Source: JBBRXJ01 sp038248505 (GTDB lineage Bacteria > Bacteroidota > Bacteroidia > Bacteroidales > JBBRXJ01). Taken from it: a DNA stretch of 26,790 nt. Both the position numbers and the translations under genes were made by a program. The stretch is taken from contig JBBRXJ010000049.1 of the NCBI GenBank assembly GCA_038248505.1, positions 1-26,790 on the forward strand. The letters are read 5' to 3'. Each line of letters starts with the position of its first letter. Position 1 is the first letter of the stretch. Shown here piece by piece: positions 9,114 through 17,868 of this stretch. The notes below the pieces were generated by a model, which saw nothing but the letters and a program-made list of their open reading frames with translations, had not been told where the DNA came from and made no database searches.

Positions 9114-9134
9114 GATTCTGCATAATTGTACACC
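9114..9134 (-). repeat. Right copy of the 21-bp inverted repeat
   Basis: Exact reverse complement of 119-139, starting 29 bases after the susD stop codon. Together the copies delimit 9016 bases containing exactly the six genes of the locus. On the plus strand the right copy also forms part of a dyad with the following bases: AATTGT (9124-9129) pairs with ACAATT (9139-9144). That dyad is not present at the left copy. Confidence 0.8.
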
Positions 9135-9243
9135 ATGGACAATTTTCATTATAAAAAACTAAAGGAGGTAGCTGATGTGCCTCATCAAATTCAATTGCGA
9201 TTTTGATTTAACAAAAATCAGATACTATATAATAAGAGTATAA
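9135..9243 (+). other. Two overlapping very short open frames behind the right repeat
   Basis: ATG at 9135 opens 23 codons (MDNFHYKKLKEVADVPHQ..., stop TGA 9204-9206). ATG at 9175 opens 22 codons in another frame (MCLIKFNCDFDLTKIRYYII.., stop 9241-9243). The second has an unusually strong Shine-Dalgarno sequence, AAAGGAGGT at 9161-9169, six bases before the ATG counted from GGAGG; this is rare in Bacteroidota. Two mutually exclusive small hairpins are possible there: GAGG/CCTC (9165-9168 with 9180-9183) and TGATG/CATCA (9173-9177 with 9183-9187). I do not recognise either peptide. They could be a degraded gene start, a leader peptide or chance. Confidence 0.2.
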
Positions 9244-9268
9244 GAATGTAGTATAAGAATTTCAAAAT

Positions 9269-9298
9269 AAAAAAGGCCGGAAACCCCCGACCTTTTTT
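9269..9298. terminator. Bidirectional intrinsic terminator between susD and the oxidoreductase gene
   Basis: AAAAAAGGCCGG, a six-base loop AAACCC, then CCGACCTTTTTT. The stem has 11 of 12 pairs with one C-A mismatch. A-tract and T-tract flank it on opposite sides, so it can end the plus-strand SusCD transcript and the minus-strand transcript ending at 9370. Confidence 0.85.
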
Positions 9299-9369
9299 AT
9301 TATTCTTTAAATCTACCTTAGTAATACTTTGTGATCTAAGTGATCGCCTTGGCGAGATATTTTTAAAAA

Positions 9370-10863
9370 CTAAACCTCACTTACGCTGTTTGGAAATTTA
9401 TATCCATCGCGATATGTGTGTTTAATATAGCCTTCAACTGTTGCTTTTGCATCGACTGTTTGATATTGTGTATCAAATTTTGGATGGCCATCAATTACAG
9501 CAAATTTATCGGTAGTAACTGTTTTAATTTTATCGGTATCGCTAATATTTGTGAACTTCATATTTACTCCATCCCATAATAATTTGCGTTTGAGATCTTG
9601 TACGCGAACTGCCAATGTTCCCATCACCACCATCTCATTGAAAGGGCCACTATATGCAAAGTTTGAAGAAGCTTCAACACGTGTTTTCTTATCTTCTTTG
9701 CATGCTCTAACCCAATCCATCCAATGATCAGGTGCAGTAATACGTGGCAATATTTGTTTTACTTGCGGTGGATTTCCTTCACGTCCCATAATAAAAGGAT
9801 CTTTTGCATAACAACCGCACATTATTTTGCCTTTTGTTCCAATAAATAAAACACCTCCATTACCATCTTTACCCATTTGTTCGCCTTCAGCTAATTCAGC
9901 AGGACGAGGAGGCATTAAACCACCATCATACCATGATACTTTTACTTCAGGCATAGGAATAGTTACTTCACCTGGTAAAATGGTTCTTGCAGGGAAGGTA
10001 AAATGTACCACTTCAGCCATTGGTGCGCTCTCTGTATTTACAAGAGAAGAAGTACCTTCAACAGATGTAGGATATTGTAACTTTAATGAACGAAATACTG
10101 GGTCAAGAATATGACAAGCCATATCACCCAAAGCGCCTGTACCAAAGTCAAACCAGGCTCTCCAATTCCATGGAGTATATGCTGAATGATATGGACGGTA
10201 TTGAGCTGGGCCGATAAATAAATCCCAATCAAGGGTATCAGGAACGGCCATTTCTTCTGTAGGTCGCTGCAAGCCTTGTGGCCATATTGGACGGTTGGTC
10301 CATGCGTGTACTTCTTTTATTTCACCAATCTCACCTGCCCAAATCCATTCACAAATTTTGCGAATGTCATCACTACTACTACCTTGGTTACCCATTTGAG
10401 TAGCTCCTCCATATTTTGCAGTAGCTAGCGTTAATATTCTTGATTCATATACTGAATGTGTCAATGGTTTTTCACAAAACACATGTTTACCCATAGCTAA
10501 TCCCATATAGGCAGCAGCAGCATGTGTATGGTCAGGTGTTGCTACTACAATAGCATCAATATCTTTAGACATCTCATCCATCATCTTACGATAATCTTTG
10601 TACTTCTTAGCACTCGGATAATCCTGAAATGTATTGTCTGCATATTTCCAATCAACATCTGCAAGGGCTACAATGTTTTGAGTATTCATCATTTTAAGGT
10701 CACGACGACCAATACCACCAATACCAATACCTGCAATATTAAGTTTATCACTAGGAGCTACATGCCCCATACCACTTATTACACTACTTGGCAGAATAGT
10801 GAATCCAGCTGCAGCTACGGCTGTATTGCCAATAAATCGTCTCCTCGAAAGTTTGTTTTCCAT
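9370..10863 (-). CDS. Tat-exported Gfo/Idh/MocA-family oxidoreductase
   Basis: A 497-residue NAD(P)-dependent oxidoreductase, probably acting on a sugar or cyclitol in the periplasm. The N-terminus carries a twin-arginine signal (SRRRFIGNTAVAAAGF, residues 6-21). A Rossmann nucleotide-binding loop follows (GIGIGGIGRRDL, about 45-56), with VATPDHTHA near 108-116. The family hallmark EKP lies in HVFCEKPLTH (EKP 131-133), and a GDMACHILDPVF segment of the substrate domain lies further on. The length is typical of the exported Bacteroidota and Planctomycetota subgroup rather than the roughly 350-residue cytoplasmic enzymes. Substrate cannot be read from the sequence. It is convergent with the SusCD locus and separated from the upstream gene by 197 bases containing a promoter-like sequence, so it is probably transcribed alone. 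Relation to the SusCD substrate is possible but unproven. Confidence 0.9.
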   Translation of the reverse strand: MENKLSRRRFIGNTAVAAAGFTILPSSVISGMGHVAPSDKLNIAGIGIGGIGRRDLKMMNTQNIVALADVDWKYADNTFQDYPSAKKYKDYRKMMDEMSKDIDAIVVATPDHTHAAAAYMGLAMGKHVFCEKPLTHSVYESRILTLATAKYGGATQMGNQGSSSDDIRKICEWIWAGEIGEIKEVHAWTNRPIWPQGLQRPTEEMAVPDTLDWDLFIGPAQYRPYHSAYTPWNWRAWFDFGTGALGDMACHILDPVFRSLKLQYPTSVEGTSSLVNTESAPMAEVVHFTFPARTILPGEVTIPMPEVKVSWYDGGLMPPRPAELAEGEQMGKDGNGGVLFIGTKGKIMCGCYAKDPFIMGREGNPPQVKQILPRITAPDHWMDWVRACKEDKKTRVEASSNFAYSGPFNEMVVMGTLAVRVQDLKRKLLWDGVNMKFTNISDTDKIKTVTTDKFAVIDGHPKFDTQYQTVDAKATVEGYIKHTYRDGYKFPNSVSEV

Positions 10864-10918
10864 ATTATTTTATGTATTAAGGATATTAAATAAATTATTG
10901 ATAGTTTCACATTATTAA

Positions 10919-10949
10919 CAAAAATAACATTTTTTAACTTTTATGCAAG
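10919..10949 (-). promoter_or_regulatory. Bacteroidota-type promoter for the oxidoreductase gene
   Basis: Read on the minus strand, a -7 box TATTTTTG (10919-10926) fits TAnnTTTG exactly. A -33 box CTTG (10946-10949, one mismatch to TTTG) stands 19 bases upstream. The predicted leader is about 48 bases. Two GTATAC palindromes (10975-10980 and 10991-10996) lie 16 bases apart just upstream and could be an operator. Confidence 0.5.
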
Positions 10950-11060
10950 ATAAAGAATATTTATGTATACACAAACCTGTTAATGTTATTGTATACTAGA
11001 TCGTTATAAAGGTAAAGCAAAACAGAAAACAATTTAAAAAGATAGGTAAAATAATTTTTA

Positions 11061-14000
11061 TTACCAACCGCCTGCTGAGAAGGTGAGTCCCCATACTCCA
11101 TGACCTAAAAACTGCTGAAAAGGAAATGCATAATAGGGTTCAAGAATGAGCATTCCGAATAAATTAAAACGTAGCGATACCCCACTACTATAAACGGGTA
11201 TCCGTTTATCTGTTTTTGGTTCCCACGAAATTAAAACATCACTAACACTATTCCACGGAAGATCATTCTCCCATGCAAGTCCAGCATCAAAAAACAAGAC
11301 CAAATCGGTATAAAAGAATTTTGAATGAATTAAAGACAAACGTTCATGACCTGAAAAAGGAAAACGAACTTCAGCATTACTCACCATAATTTTACTCCCA
11401 ACCAAACTGTTTATTGACAAACCACTACCATCAATTCGATTCACTTTATAAAATGAATTTCCAGTATAGCCACGCAAAAAACCATAATAATCGCTACCAA
11501 TAAAAAACGGATAAATTAGATTTGCATCTCCACCATAACGTCCATAGTGCAAGAAACGGAAGGCAAATGAAAGAGGGCGCATAAAAAAATACTTTCGACC
11601 ATCAAGTAAAACACCATAAAGATTTCTATCTCCAAAATATTTATTTAACTCAATACGATATCTATACCCGCTCATGGGTGAGGTAAAACCAAAATAGGAA
11701 TTATCGCTTACATAAGCTATATATGACTCATAAACATTATACCCTTCGGGGGCATCAATCTTTTTCTCATTTTTATCATAACGATAACCATCCACATAAT
11801 AATTATTGATACTATCAATTCTAAAACTATAACGAGTAAAACCAAGACCACTTTCAAATCTGTTTTTTTTAGACATTGGGAAATAACCAAACATACTCAC
11901 CTGATCAACATAGGTTCGATAATCAAGGATAACAAGATTCTCAGCAACCTGCCCATCAATACTATCTGCGGCATAACCAAAATACGAGTAACGATAAGGT
12001 ATATGACTAATACCCCCACCCCAATTAATTCGATGCACTTTATTTAAATAATAGATGGCACCTCCAATATCCTGTACTTCACCATTTACTTGCAAAGCTG
12101 TGAATAGCTGTTGTTGTTTTAACATATCACTAAACCAAAGATTGACGCCACCATAAAAAGCCGCACCAAAACGACTCATACCGCCCCCTACCCCACTACT
12201 TCCGATGTACTCTACAGAAAATTTCGGATGATAGGTTTTAACAATCATTTCATATTGCGAAGTGTCATATATATTTATTGTATCCTGAAGATGATATATT
12301 TTTAATGTATCAATTAAAGAATCACTTACGGGAAGTATAGCAGCTGATTTCTCATTGAGAAAAAGATCAACAGGTTCTCGAGTAAAATCAGATAAGCGAG
12401 CCTTATACAAATCATAATTTTTATTACGATACAAAGTATATACAAGCTCACCATCTGCAGCAACTGAAATGGCTGGAGAGAGTTCGGTAATGCCAGTAAT
12501 TCCAGTAAAATAATTAGTTAGTTTATAAAGTAAGTTTGACTGTATTTTATATTCATACAAATTGCGATATCCATCGGCATCAGAAAGAAATAAAATGGAG
12601 CTACCATCAGGGGTAAACATGGGATCTACATTATTAGCTTTAGGAAGCACATTCAAAATGTGTACTTTATTTGTTTCTATATCAATAGTACATAAACGAT
12701 AATTCCCATACACTCTATTTTTAAGATCGGTATCAGGACCTCTATCACTAATAAATACGAGTATTTTACCATCAGGCGACCAACGCGGCATCATATCCGA
12801 ATAATAATCATTTGTTAAATTGGTCACAGTATCTGCATCTATGTTGTACAAAAAAAGATCAACAATACCATCAGCCATACCAGACAATGCAATTCTTTTA
12901 CTATCGGGCGACCAAGAAGGATTAATAAATGCTTTTACGCCTGGAATGTCAATTCGTTTATAAATCTTAGATTTTACAACATCAATTATTAGTAATTTGT
13001 TTCGGCCTTTCACAAACCCTGAAATAGCATAATACCGGCTATCAGGTGACCATGTACCCGCTGATCCTAAATAATTATATTCATCGATATAAGGTTTTTG
13101 AACAGACGTTGATAGTTTTCGAATTACCTTTTTTGTTAATGGATCAGCCAAATAAATATCTAATGAAAGCACATCTCTATCTGATTGAAAAGCCATAAAC
13201 TTACCGTCAGGACTGAGATTTGGACTAAAATTCATCTCGCCACTATTTTCTTTATTAAATAAAACCTCCCCATTGGGTTTACTAATAATAGAGTCATACA
13301 AGGGGAGATATTTTCGTTTCATAGCTCGTTTCCAGTCATTAGATAAGCTATCAGATTTAATGCCGAGAGTAAGTTTAATTGCAGGCTCATACCCGTACAT
13401 GGCACAATTACGAAAAAGTGGTTTAATTTTATCAGCACCATACTTGCTAACTATGAACGCCCAAACAGCATGTCCATATCGATATGGAAAATACTCACCC
13501 ATATCACGAGTTAAATCATCAAAAGATGGAATATCATTATTCATAACAGCATCTCGCATCCACAAAGCAGTATGAGAGTCCTCGCCTCCTATTGAAAGAT
13601 ATTCAGCTAATCCTTCAACCATCCATAAAGGGACATTCATGATAGAACTAAGCATAAGACTATCATCAAATTTCACAATGTTATATTGAAAAACATGCAC
13701 CATTTCATGACCCAGAACATGTGAAGTTTCTTTACCCGATTCAAGATAAGGAATCACAACACGCGTTTTAAAAGCCTCGGTCACTCCATTGGTTCCTGTT
13801 CCCAGCATGCTTTCAATTACAGTTGTTTGCTGAAATTCGGCATGGTTGTTATAAATAATGATTGGATTTTTTGTTTCAAAGGTATCATTAAAGATACGCA
13901 TGTGTTTTTGATACCAATCTTCAGATGTGCGGCCAATTGAATTGATATTGAAGGTATCATTTAGATAATTGAAAACCTGAAAATGTTCGGTTTCTAGTAT

Positions 14001-14126
14001 GGTAAAAGGAAATCGTTCATATTGTACTTTGTTACGACCAAAATATTGTGCCGAAACAAATGAAATATTAGATAGCAAAATCAGCAGAAGTGCCGCTTTT
14101 ATATAAACCGGTTTATTTCTCATCAA
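11061..14126 (-). CDS. Exported metallopeptidase / TolB-like propeller / outer-membrane barrel fusion
   Basis: A 1021-residue envelope protein with three parts. After a signal peptide (ending near SAQ, residue 27) comes a gluzincin-type metallopeptidase domain. Its HEMVH lies at 140-144 and a third ligand candidate glutamate at 171 (WMVEGLAEYLS), the arrangement of peptidase MA-like proteins. Residues about 290-590 hold several PD40/WD40-like TolB propeller blades (NLSPDGKFMAFQSDRD, WSPDSRYYAISG, SWSPDSKRIALSG, RWSPDGKILVFISDRG, FTPDGSSILFLSDADG). The rest (about 680-1021) looks like an Omp85/surface-antigen-type beta-barrel (FLRGYTGNSFYK, EVRFPFSGHERLS, LVLFFDAGLAWEND, strand-like LFGMLILEPYYAFPF). 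It is the last gene of the minus-strand run, 54 bases after the sensor kinase. By inference the peptidase is displayed at the outer membrane; the substrate is unknown. Confidence 0.82.
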   Translation of the reverse strand: MMRNKPVYIKAALLLILLSNISFVSAQYFGRNKVQYERFPFTILETEHFQVFNYLNDTFNINSIGRTSEDWYQKHMRIFNDTFETKNPIIIYNNHAEFQQTTVIESMLGTGTNGVTEAFKTRVVIPYLESGKETSHVLGHEMVHVFQYNIVKFDDSLMLSSIMNVPLWMVEGLAEYLSIGGEDSHTALWMRDAVMNNDIPSFDDLTRDMGEYFPYRYGHAVWAFIVSKYGADKIKPLFRNCAMYGYEPAIKLTLGIKSDSLSNDWKRAMKRKYLPLYDSIISKPNGEVLFNKENSGEMNFSPNLSPDGKFMAFQSDRDVLSLDIYLADPLTKKVIRKLSTSVQKPYIDEYNYLGSAGTWSPDSRYYAISGFVKGRNKLLIIDVVKSKIYKRIDIPGVKAFINPSWSPDSKRIALSGMADGIVDLFLYNIDADTVTNLTNDYYSDMMPRWSPDGKILVFISDRGPDTDLKNRVYGNYRLCTIDIETNKVHILNVLPKANNVDPMFTPDGSSILFLSDADGYRNLYEYKIQSNLLYKLTNYFTGITGITELSPAISVAADGELVYTLYRNKNYDLYKARLSDFTREPVDLFLNEKSAAILPVSDSLIDTLKIYHLQDTINIYDTSQYEMIVKTYHPKFSVEYIGSSGVGGGMSRFGAAFYGGVNLWFSDMLKQQQLFTALQVNGEVQDIGGAIYYLNKVHRINWGGGISHIPYRYSYFGYAADSIDGQVAENLVILDYRTYVDQVSMFGYFPMSKKNRFESGLGFTRYSFRIDSINNYYVDGYRYDKNEKKIDAPEGYNVYESYIAYVSDNSYFGFTSPMSGYRYRIELNKYFGDRNLYGVLLDGRKYFFMRPLSFAFRFLHYGRYGGDANLIYPFFIGSDYYGFLRGYTGNSFYKVNRIDGSGLSINSLVGSKIMVSNAEVRFPFSGHERLSLIHSKFFYTDLVLFFDAGLAWENDLPWNSVSDVLISWEPKTDKRIPVYSSGVSLRFNLFGMLILEPYYAFPFQQFLGHGVWGLTFSAGGW

Positions 14127-14180
14127 ACATCACAAATACAAATACCGGATATCAAAAAATAGATATAAATAAGTAATAAC

Positions 14181-17100
14181 TTACATAGGAATTTTAAATC
14201 GAAAAACAGATCCTGCACCGGCAGCTGATTCAAATTGCAAATCGCCATCCATTAAATTCACCATGTTCTTACAAATATACAATCCCAAACCAGTACTAGC
14301 AATATTTATCTTAAAACGATTTTCAAAATGACCAAAACGCATAAATACCAAATCTTGTTTATCAGCATCTATACCTATTCCAGTGTCTTTTACAAAAAAC
14401 TCAATCATTTTTCCATCTATCAAATACCCAAATTCTACAAAACCATTATCGGTAAATTTAAGAGCGTTATTAATAAGATTTATCATCACTTGTCTAAACC
14501 TATATTTATCGGTATAGATCATAATAGCATCTTCCGTATGAGGAGTAAATTTAATACTGATATGCTCTTTATTTAATCTTACTTTTTCATTTTCAAAGAA
14601 TGCTTTAATATCAATTAAAACTCTATTTAAATTAAAAGATGATTTATTTAAAACGATCTGATTGGCTTCAATCTTGGCTGTATCAATTATATCATCAATT
14701 AAATAGAGCAAACGCTCACCATTTAAGCGTATATAACTTATGTACATTTCACGATCTTCGTCAAGAACATTTGCTTCACTTAATAAATCAGAGAAACCGA
14801 TAATAGCATTCATTGGAGTACGAATCTCATGACTCATATTAGCCAAAAAAGCAGACTTAAGTCTATCTGCATCTTCTGCTTGTTTCTTAGCAATTTTCAG
14901 TTCGTCCTCAACTTTCATTTGCTCCGTAATATTTCGAGTAATACCAACCGTTCCAGCAACTGAGCCATCAGGATTAAAAATAGGAACCTTAGTTGCTAAA
15001 GTCCATTTAAGCTCGCCATTCCTTTCGCGTTTTTCTAGCTTATTCACTAAGGCGCGATTATTTTTAATGATGTTCTGTTCATCATGATAGGCATCGCGTG
15101 CATCATCCGCACTAAAGTAGTCAAAGTCAGACTTACCAATCGCTTCATCAGGATAAGCTAATCCTATATCATTTGACTTGGCTTTATTGATTCGAATAAA
15201 TCTCGAATCTGCATCTTTAAAATATATTGAATCAGGTACATTATCCATTAATGCCTGAAGCAGTTCTTTTTCAATATTTAGTATTTTTTCACTTTCAATA
15301 AAACGCTTTTCACGAACACGAATAATAATATATACAATTCCTGAAATTAATAAAACCATTAAAGCATAAAAATAAATGGTTTGCCAAAACGGAGGACGAA
15401 CATGTATATTCAATGATGCCACTTCGGAAGTCCAAACGCCATCACTATTTGATGCTCGTACCACAAAAGTATAATCTCCTCCTCTAAGATTGGTGTAGGT
15501 AGCTGATCTTTGTGACGCATCAACATAGGACCATTTTTCTTCAAAACCTACGAGCCTATACATATATTTATTCTTACTCGGATTATTATAATGCAAAGCA
15601 GAAAACCCAATAGTAATCATATTATCACGATACGAAACATCTGCTTCCTTTGCAGAATATATAGGCACTGTAAGTACAATCTTGCCATGATATTTTTTTC
15701 CTGTTATTACATCCTTATTAAATATTTTTAACGCAGTAAAAACTACAATTGGCATACATTTACTTCGTCTAATACTATCTGGATTAAAAGCATTAAACCC
15801 ATTAATACCTCCAAAATAGAGCGTTCCTGAATGTCCTTTATGAAAAGCGTTCATTCGAAATTCATTACTCTGAAGCCCATCAAAGACATCGAAATTTGAA
15901 AACTGCTCCGTAAGTGGATTAAAACGCGACAATCCTTGATTTGTACTAATCCATAAATAGCCTCTATGATCTTCAAGAATACCATAAACGACATCATTAG
16001 GTAAATTATTCGTTTTATTAAATACCTTAAATTTTTCAGCTTTGCGCGACATCTTGTTTAATCCACTTCCTAGCGTTCCTATCCAAAAATTCTCTTTCGA
16101 ATCTTCATATATACATTTTATGGAACTACTACTCATACTTGAAGGATCGCCACCAAAATGCAAATAGGTTTTAAATGTTTCTGTATTTCTATCAAAACGC
16201 GATAATCCATCAGTTGTTGAAACCCATATATATCCATTTTTATCTTCGTATGTATTCCATACTCTTGCGCTTATAATGCTATTCTGATTATTCTTTTCTG
16301 GTTTGTAATTTTTATAAATAACACCATTCCCTTCTACATTATAATAGTCATATCGAACTAAACCCCCTTGGGTTGAAATCCAAAAAATACCTTTACTATC
16401 CTGCATAATATACCAAGGCGTAACACCAATATCTTTCCCATTGCTTTTAATACGAAATGATGATTTAATTTTACCCGCAGCCTCTAACTCTGGTATGGTC
16501 ATTGTAAATATGCCTGTATTACTTAACACCCAAAGTCTGTTTTTATTATCTTGTATTACTGAACTGATATATGCTGAGGGCTTAATATCATTTTCATCAA
16601 TTAGGTAATGTTCAAAAATAACTTTTCCATTCCTCTCTATCATTCTATTTAAACCGCCTTCGGATGTTCCTACCCACACACTCGAATTCTTGTCTTCCCA
16701 TAAAGCGTTTATAATATTACAATTTAAACTTAGAGGATCGCATGGTGAACTTCTATGATGCCCAAAGAAATCTTTATACTTATTTAATTTCTTAATACCA
16801 TTCTCAAATGTACCATACCAAATAACTCCAGTATGATCTTCAAACATAATATTTGCAGATGTACCAACAATTTCACTCAGCAATCGTTGTTTAATAAATT
16901 CTTTTTTCTTTGTATCAAAAATGGAAACTCCAAAATTTCGAAAACCAACCCAAAGTAAGCCTTCGGTATCAAGCAAGGTGCTTGTAACCCAGTTAATGTT
17001 TGTCTGTTTTGTTGTTTTATTTGAAAATTTAAAATTAGCGAATGAAAGATCTCCATTAACAATATTTACTTCTGTTAATCCTTCTAAAGTACCTAACCAA

Positions 17101-17807
17101 GCTGTACCTTCCATGCTTAGTGTGATACTACGAATGGAATTATTAGCAATGCTTTTATCATCTCCATCCACTAAAGAGTAATTAGAAAACCGTTCTTTCT
17201 TTATATCAAATAACCACAAGCCAGAACCCCCAGAGCCAATCCAAATATTACCACGTGAATCATAGCTCATACAATGTACATCGGTTCCATTTTTGCTTGT
17301 TGTATCTTTTTTTGTTATTATATATGGCTTAAATTTGTTTGTTTTTAAATCCAATCTATTTAATACATCATCTATGGTAGCTACCCAAATATAGCCTTTA
17401 GCAGCGGTTATAGCACGCACCGAATTATTACTCAAACCATTTCTAATTCCAAATCTTGTTATTTCACCAGAATGGAAATTCAACCTATTAACGCCTACAT
17501 CAGTCCCAATCCAAAGGTTTCCAATTGAGTCTTTATATAAACATCGTATAATGCTATTTGACAGACTTGTGGGATCTTTTACATTACTACGATAGACTGT
17601 AAAGTTATAGCCATCATATTTATTCAAACCATCGCCTGTTCCAAACCACATGAAACCATAGTCGTCCTGCTCAATACAATAAATATTATTATGCGACAGA
17701 CCCGAGTAAAGATCGATCGCTTCTAGATTACGAAATTCCCGTTGCGAATGAACAAAACTGGAAAATGAAAGTAAAAAAGACAGAAATAAAATATAGGTTT
17801 TAGGCAT
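14181..17807 (-). CDS. Membrane sensor histidine kinase with periplasmic two-component propeller
   Basis: A 1208-residue sensor kinase. A signal peptide (about 1-21) leads into a long series of two-component-propeller repeats (about 30-680; for example YGFMWFGTGDGLNKYDGYNF, GNLWIGTDVGVNRL, GYIWVSTTDGLSRFDR). A Y_Y_Y domain follows (about 730-800, RGGDYTFVVRASNSDGVWTS), then one membrane helix (about 808-830). A PAS domain lies at about 850-965 (VPDSIYFKDADSRFIRINKA), followed by HisKA with KSAFLANMSHEIRTP (phosphoacceptor His 993). The HATPase domain has NLINNALKF, DTGIGI (about 1141-1146) and STGLGL. Unlike the hybrid systems next to many glycan loci, it has no receiver and no DNA-binding domain, and no response regulator is encoded nearby. 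It lies 52 bases after the prenyltransferase and 54 before the peptidase fusion. The ligand is unknown. Confidence 0.92.
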   Translation of the reverse strand: MPKTYILFLSFLLSFSSFVHSQREFRNLEAIDLYSGLSHNNIYCIEQDDYGFMWFGTGDGLNKYDGYNFTVYRSNVKDPTSLSNSIIRCLYKDSIGNLWIGTDVGVNRLNFHSGEITRFGIRNGLSNNSVRAITAAKGYIWVATIDDVLNRLDLKTNKFKPYIITKKDTTSKNGTDVHCMSYDSRGNIWIGSGGSGLWLFDIKKERFSNYSLVDGDDKSIANNSIRSITLSMEGTAWLGTLEGLTEVNIVNGDLSFANFKFSNKTTKQTNINWVTSTLLDTEGLLWVGFRNFGVSIFDTKKKEFIKQRLLSEIVGTSANIMFEDHTGVIWYGTFENGIKKLNKYKDFFGHHRSSPCDPLSLNCNIINALWEDKNSSVWVGTSEGGLNRMIERNGKVIFEHYLIDENDIKPSAYISSVIQDNKNRLWVLSNTGIFTMTIPELEAAGKIKSSFRIKSNGKDIGVTPWYIMQDSKGIFWISTQGGLVRYDYYNVEGNGVIYKNYKPEKNNQNSIISARVWNTYEDKNGYIWVSTTDGLSRFDRNTETFKTYLHFGGDPSSMSSSSIKCIYEDSKENFWIGTLGSGLNKMSRKAEKFKVFNKTNNLPNDVVYGILEDHRGYLWISTNQGLSRFNPLTEQFSNFDVFDGLQSNEFRMNAFHKGHSGTLYFGGINGFNAFNPDSIRRSKCMPIVVFTALKIFNKDVITGKKYHGKIVLTVPIYSAKEADVSYRDNMITIGFSALHYNNPSKNKYMYRLVGFEEKWSYVDASQRSATYTNLRGGDYTFVVRASNSDGVWTSEVASLNIHVRPPFWQTIYFYALMVLLISGIVYIIIRVREKRFIESEKILNIEKELLQALMDNVPDSIYFKDADSRFIRINKAKSNDIGLAYPDEAIGKSDFDYFSADDARDAYHDEQNIIKNNRALVNKLEKRERNGELKWTLATKVPIFNPDGSVAGTVGITRNITEQMKVEDELKIAKKQAEDADRLKSAFLANMSHEIRTPMNAIIGFSDLLSEANVLDEDREMYISYIRLNGERLLYLIDDIIDTAKIEANQIVLNKSSFNLNRVLIDIKAFFENEKVRLNKEHISIKFTPHTEDAIMIYTDKYRFRQVMINLINNALKFTDNGFVEFGYLIDGKMIEFFVKDTGIGIDADKQDLVFMRFGHFENRFKINIASTGLGLYICKNMVNLMDGDLQFESAAGAGSVFRFKIPM

Positions 17808-17837
17808 AAGTCAAAAGGTCAATAACAATGTAAATTA

Positions 17838-17868
17838 CAAAAATACAATGACTTTTACGCTATTTAAA
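17838..17868 (-). promoter_or_regulatory. Promoter-like sequence for the sensor kinase
   Basis: On the minus strand, a -7 box TATTTTTG (17838-17845) matches TAnnTTTG. TTTA (17865-17868) stands 19 bases upstream as a near-match to the -33 box. It overlaps the 3' end of the prenyltransferase gene and would give a leader of about 24 bases, so the kinase can be transcribed apart from the upstream genes. Confidence 0.5.

Noticed and set aside
119..9134. Classical insertion sequence or composite transposon
   Set aside because: Inverted repeats are present, but there is no transposase or integrase gene and no flanking target duplication in this window.
9344..9355. TCGCCTTGGCGA palindrome after the oxidoreductase stop codon as a terminator
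   Set aside because: The loop is too small and no T-run follows on the relevant strand; the stronger hairpin at 9269-9298 is the better terminator.
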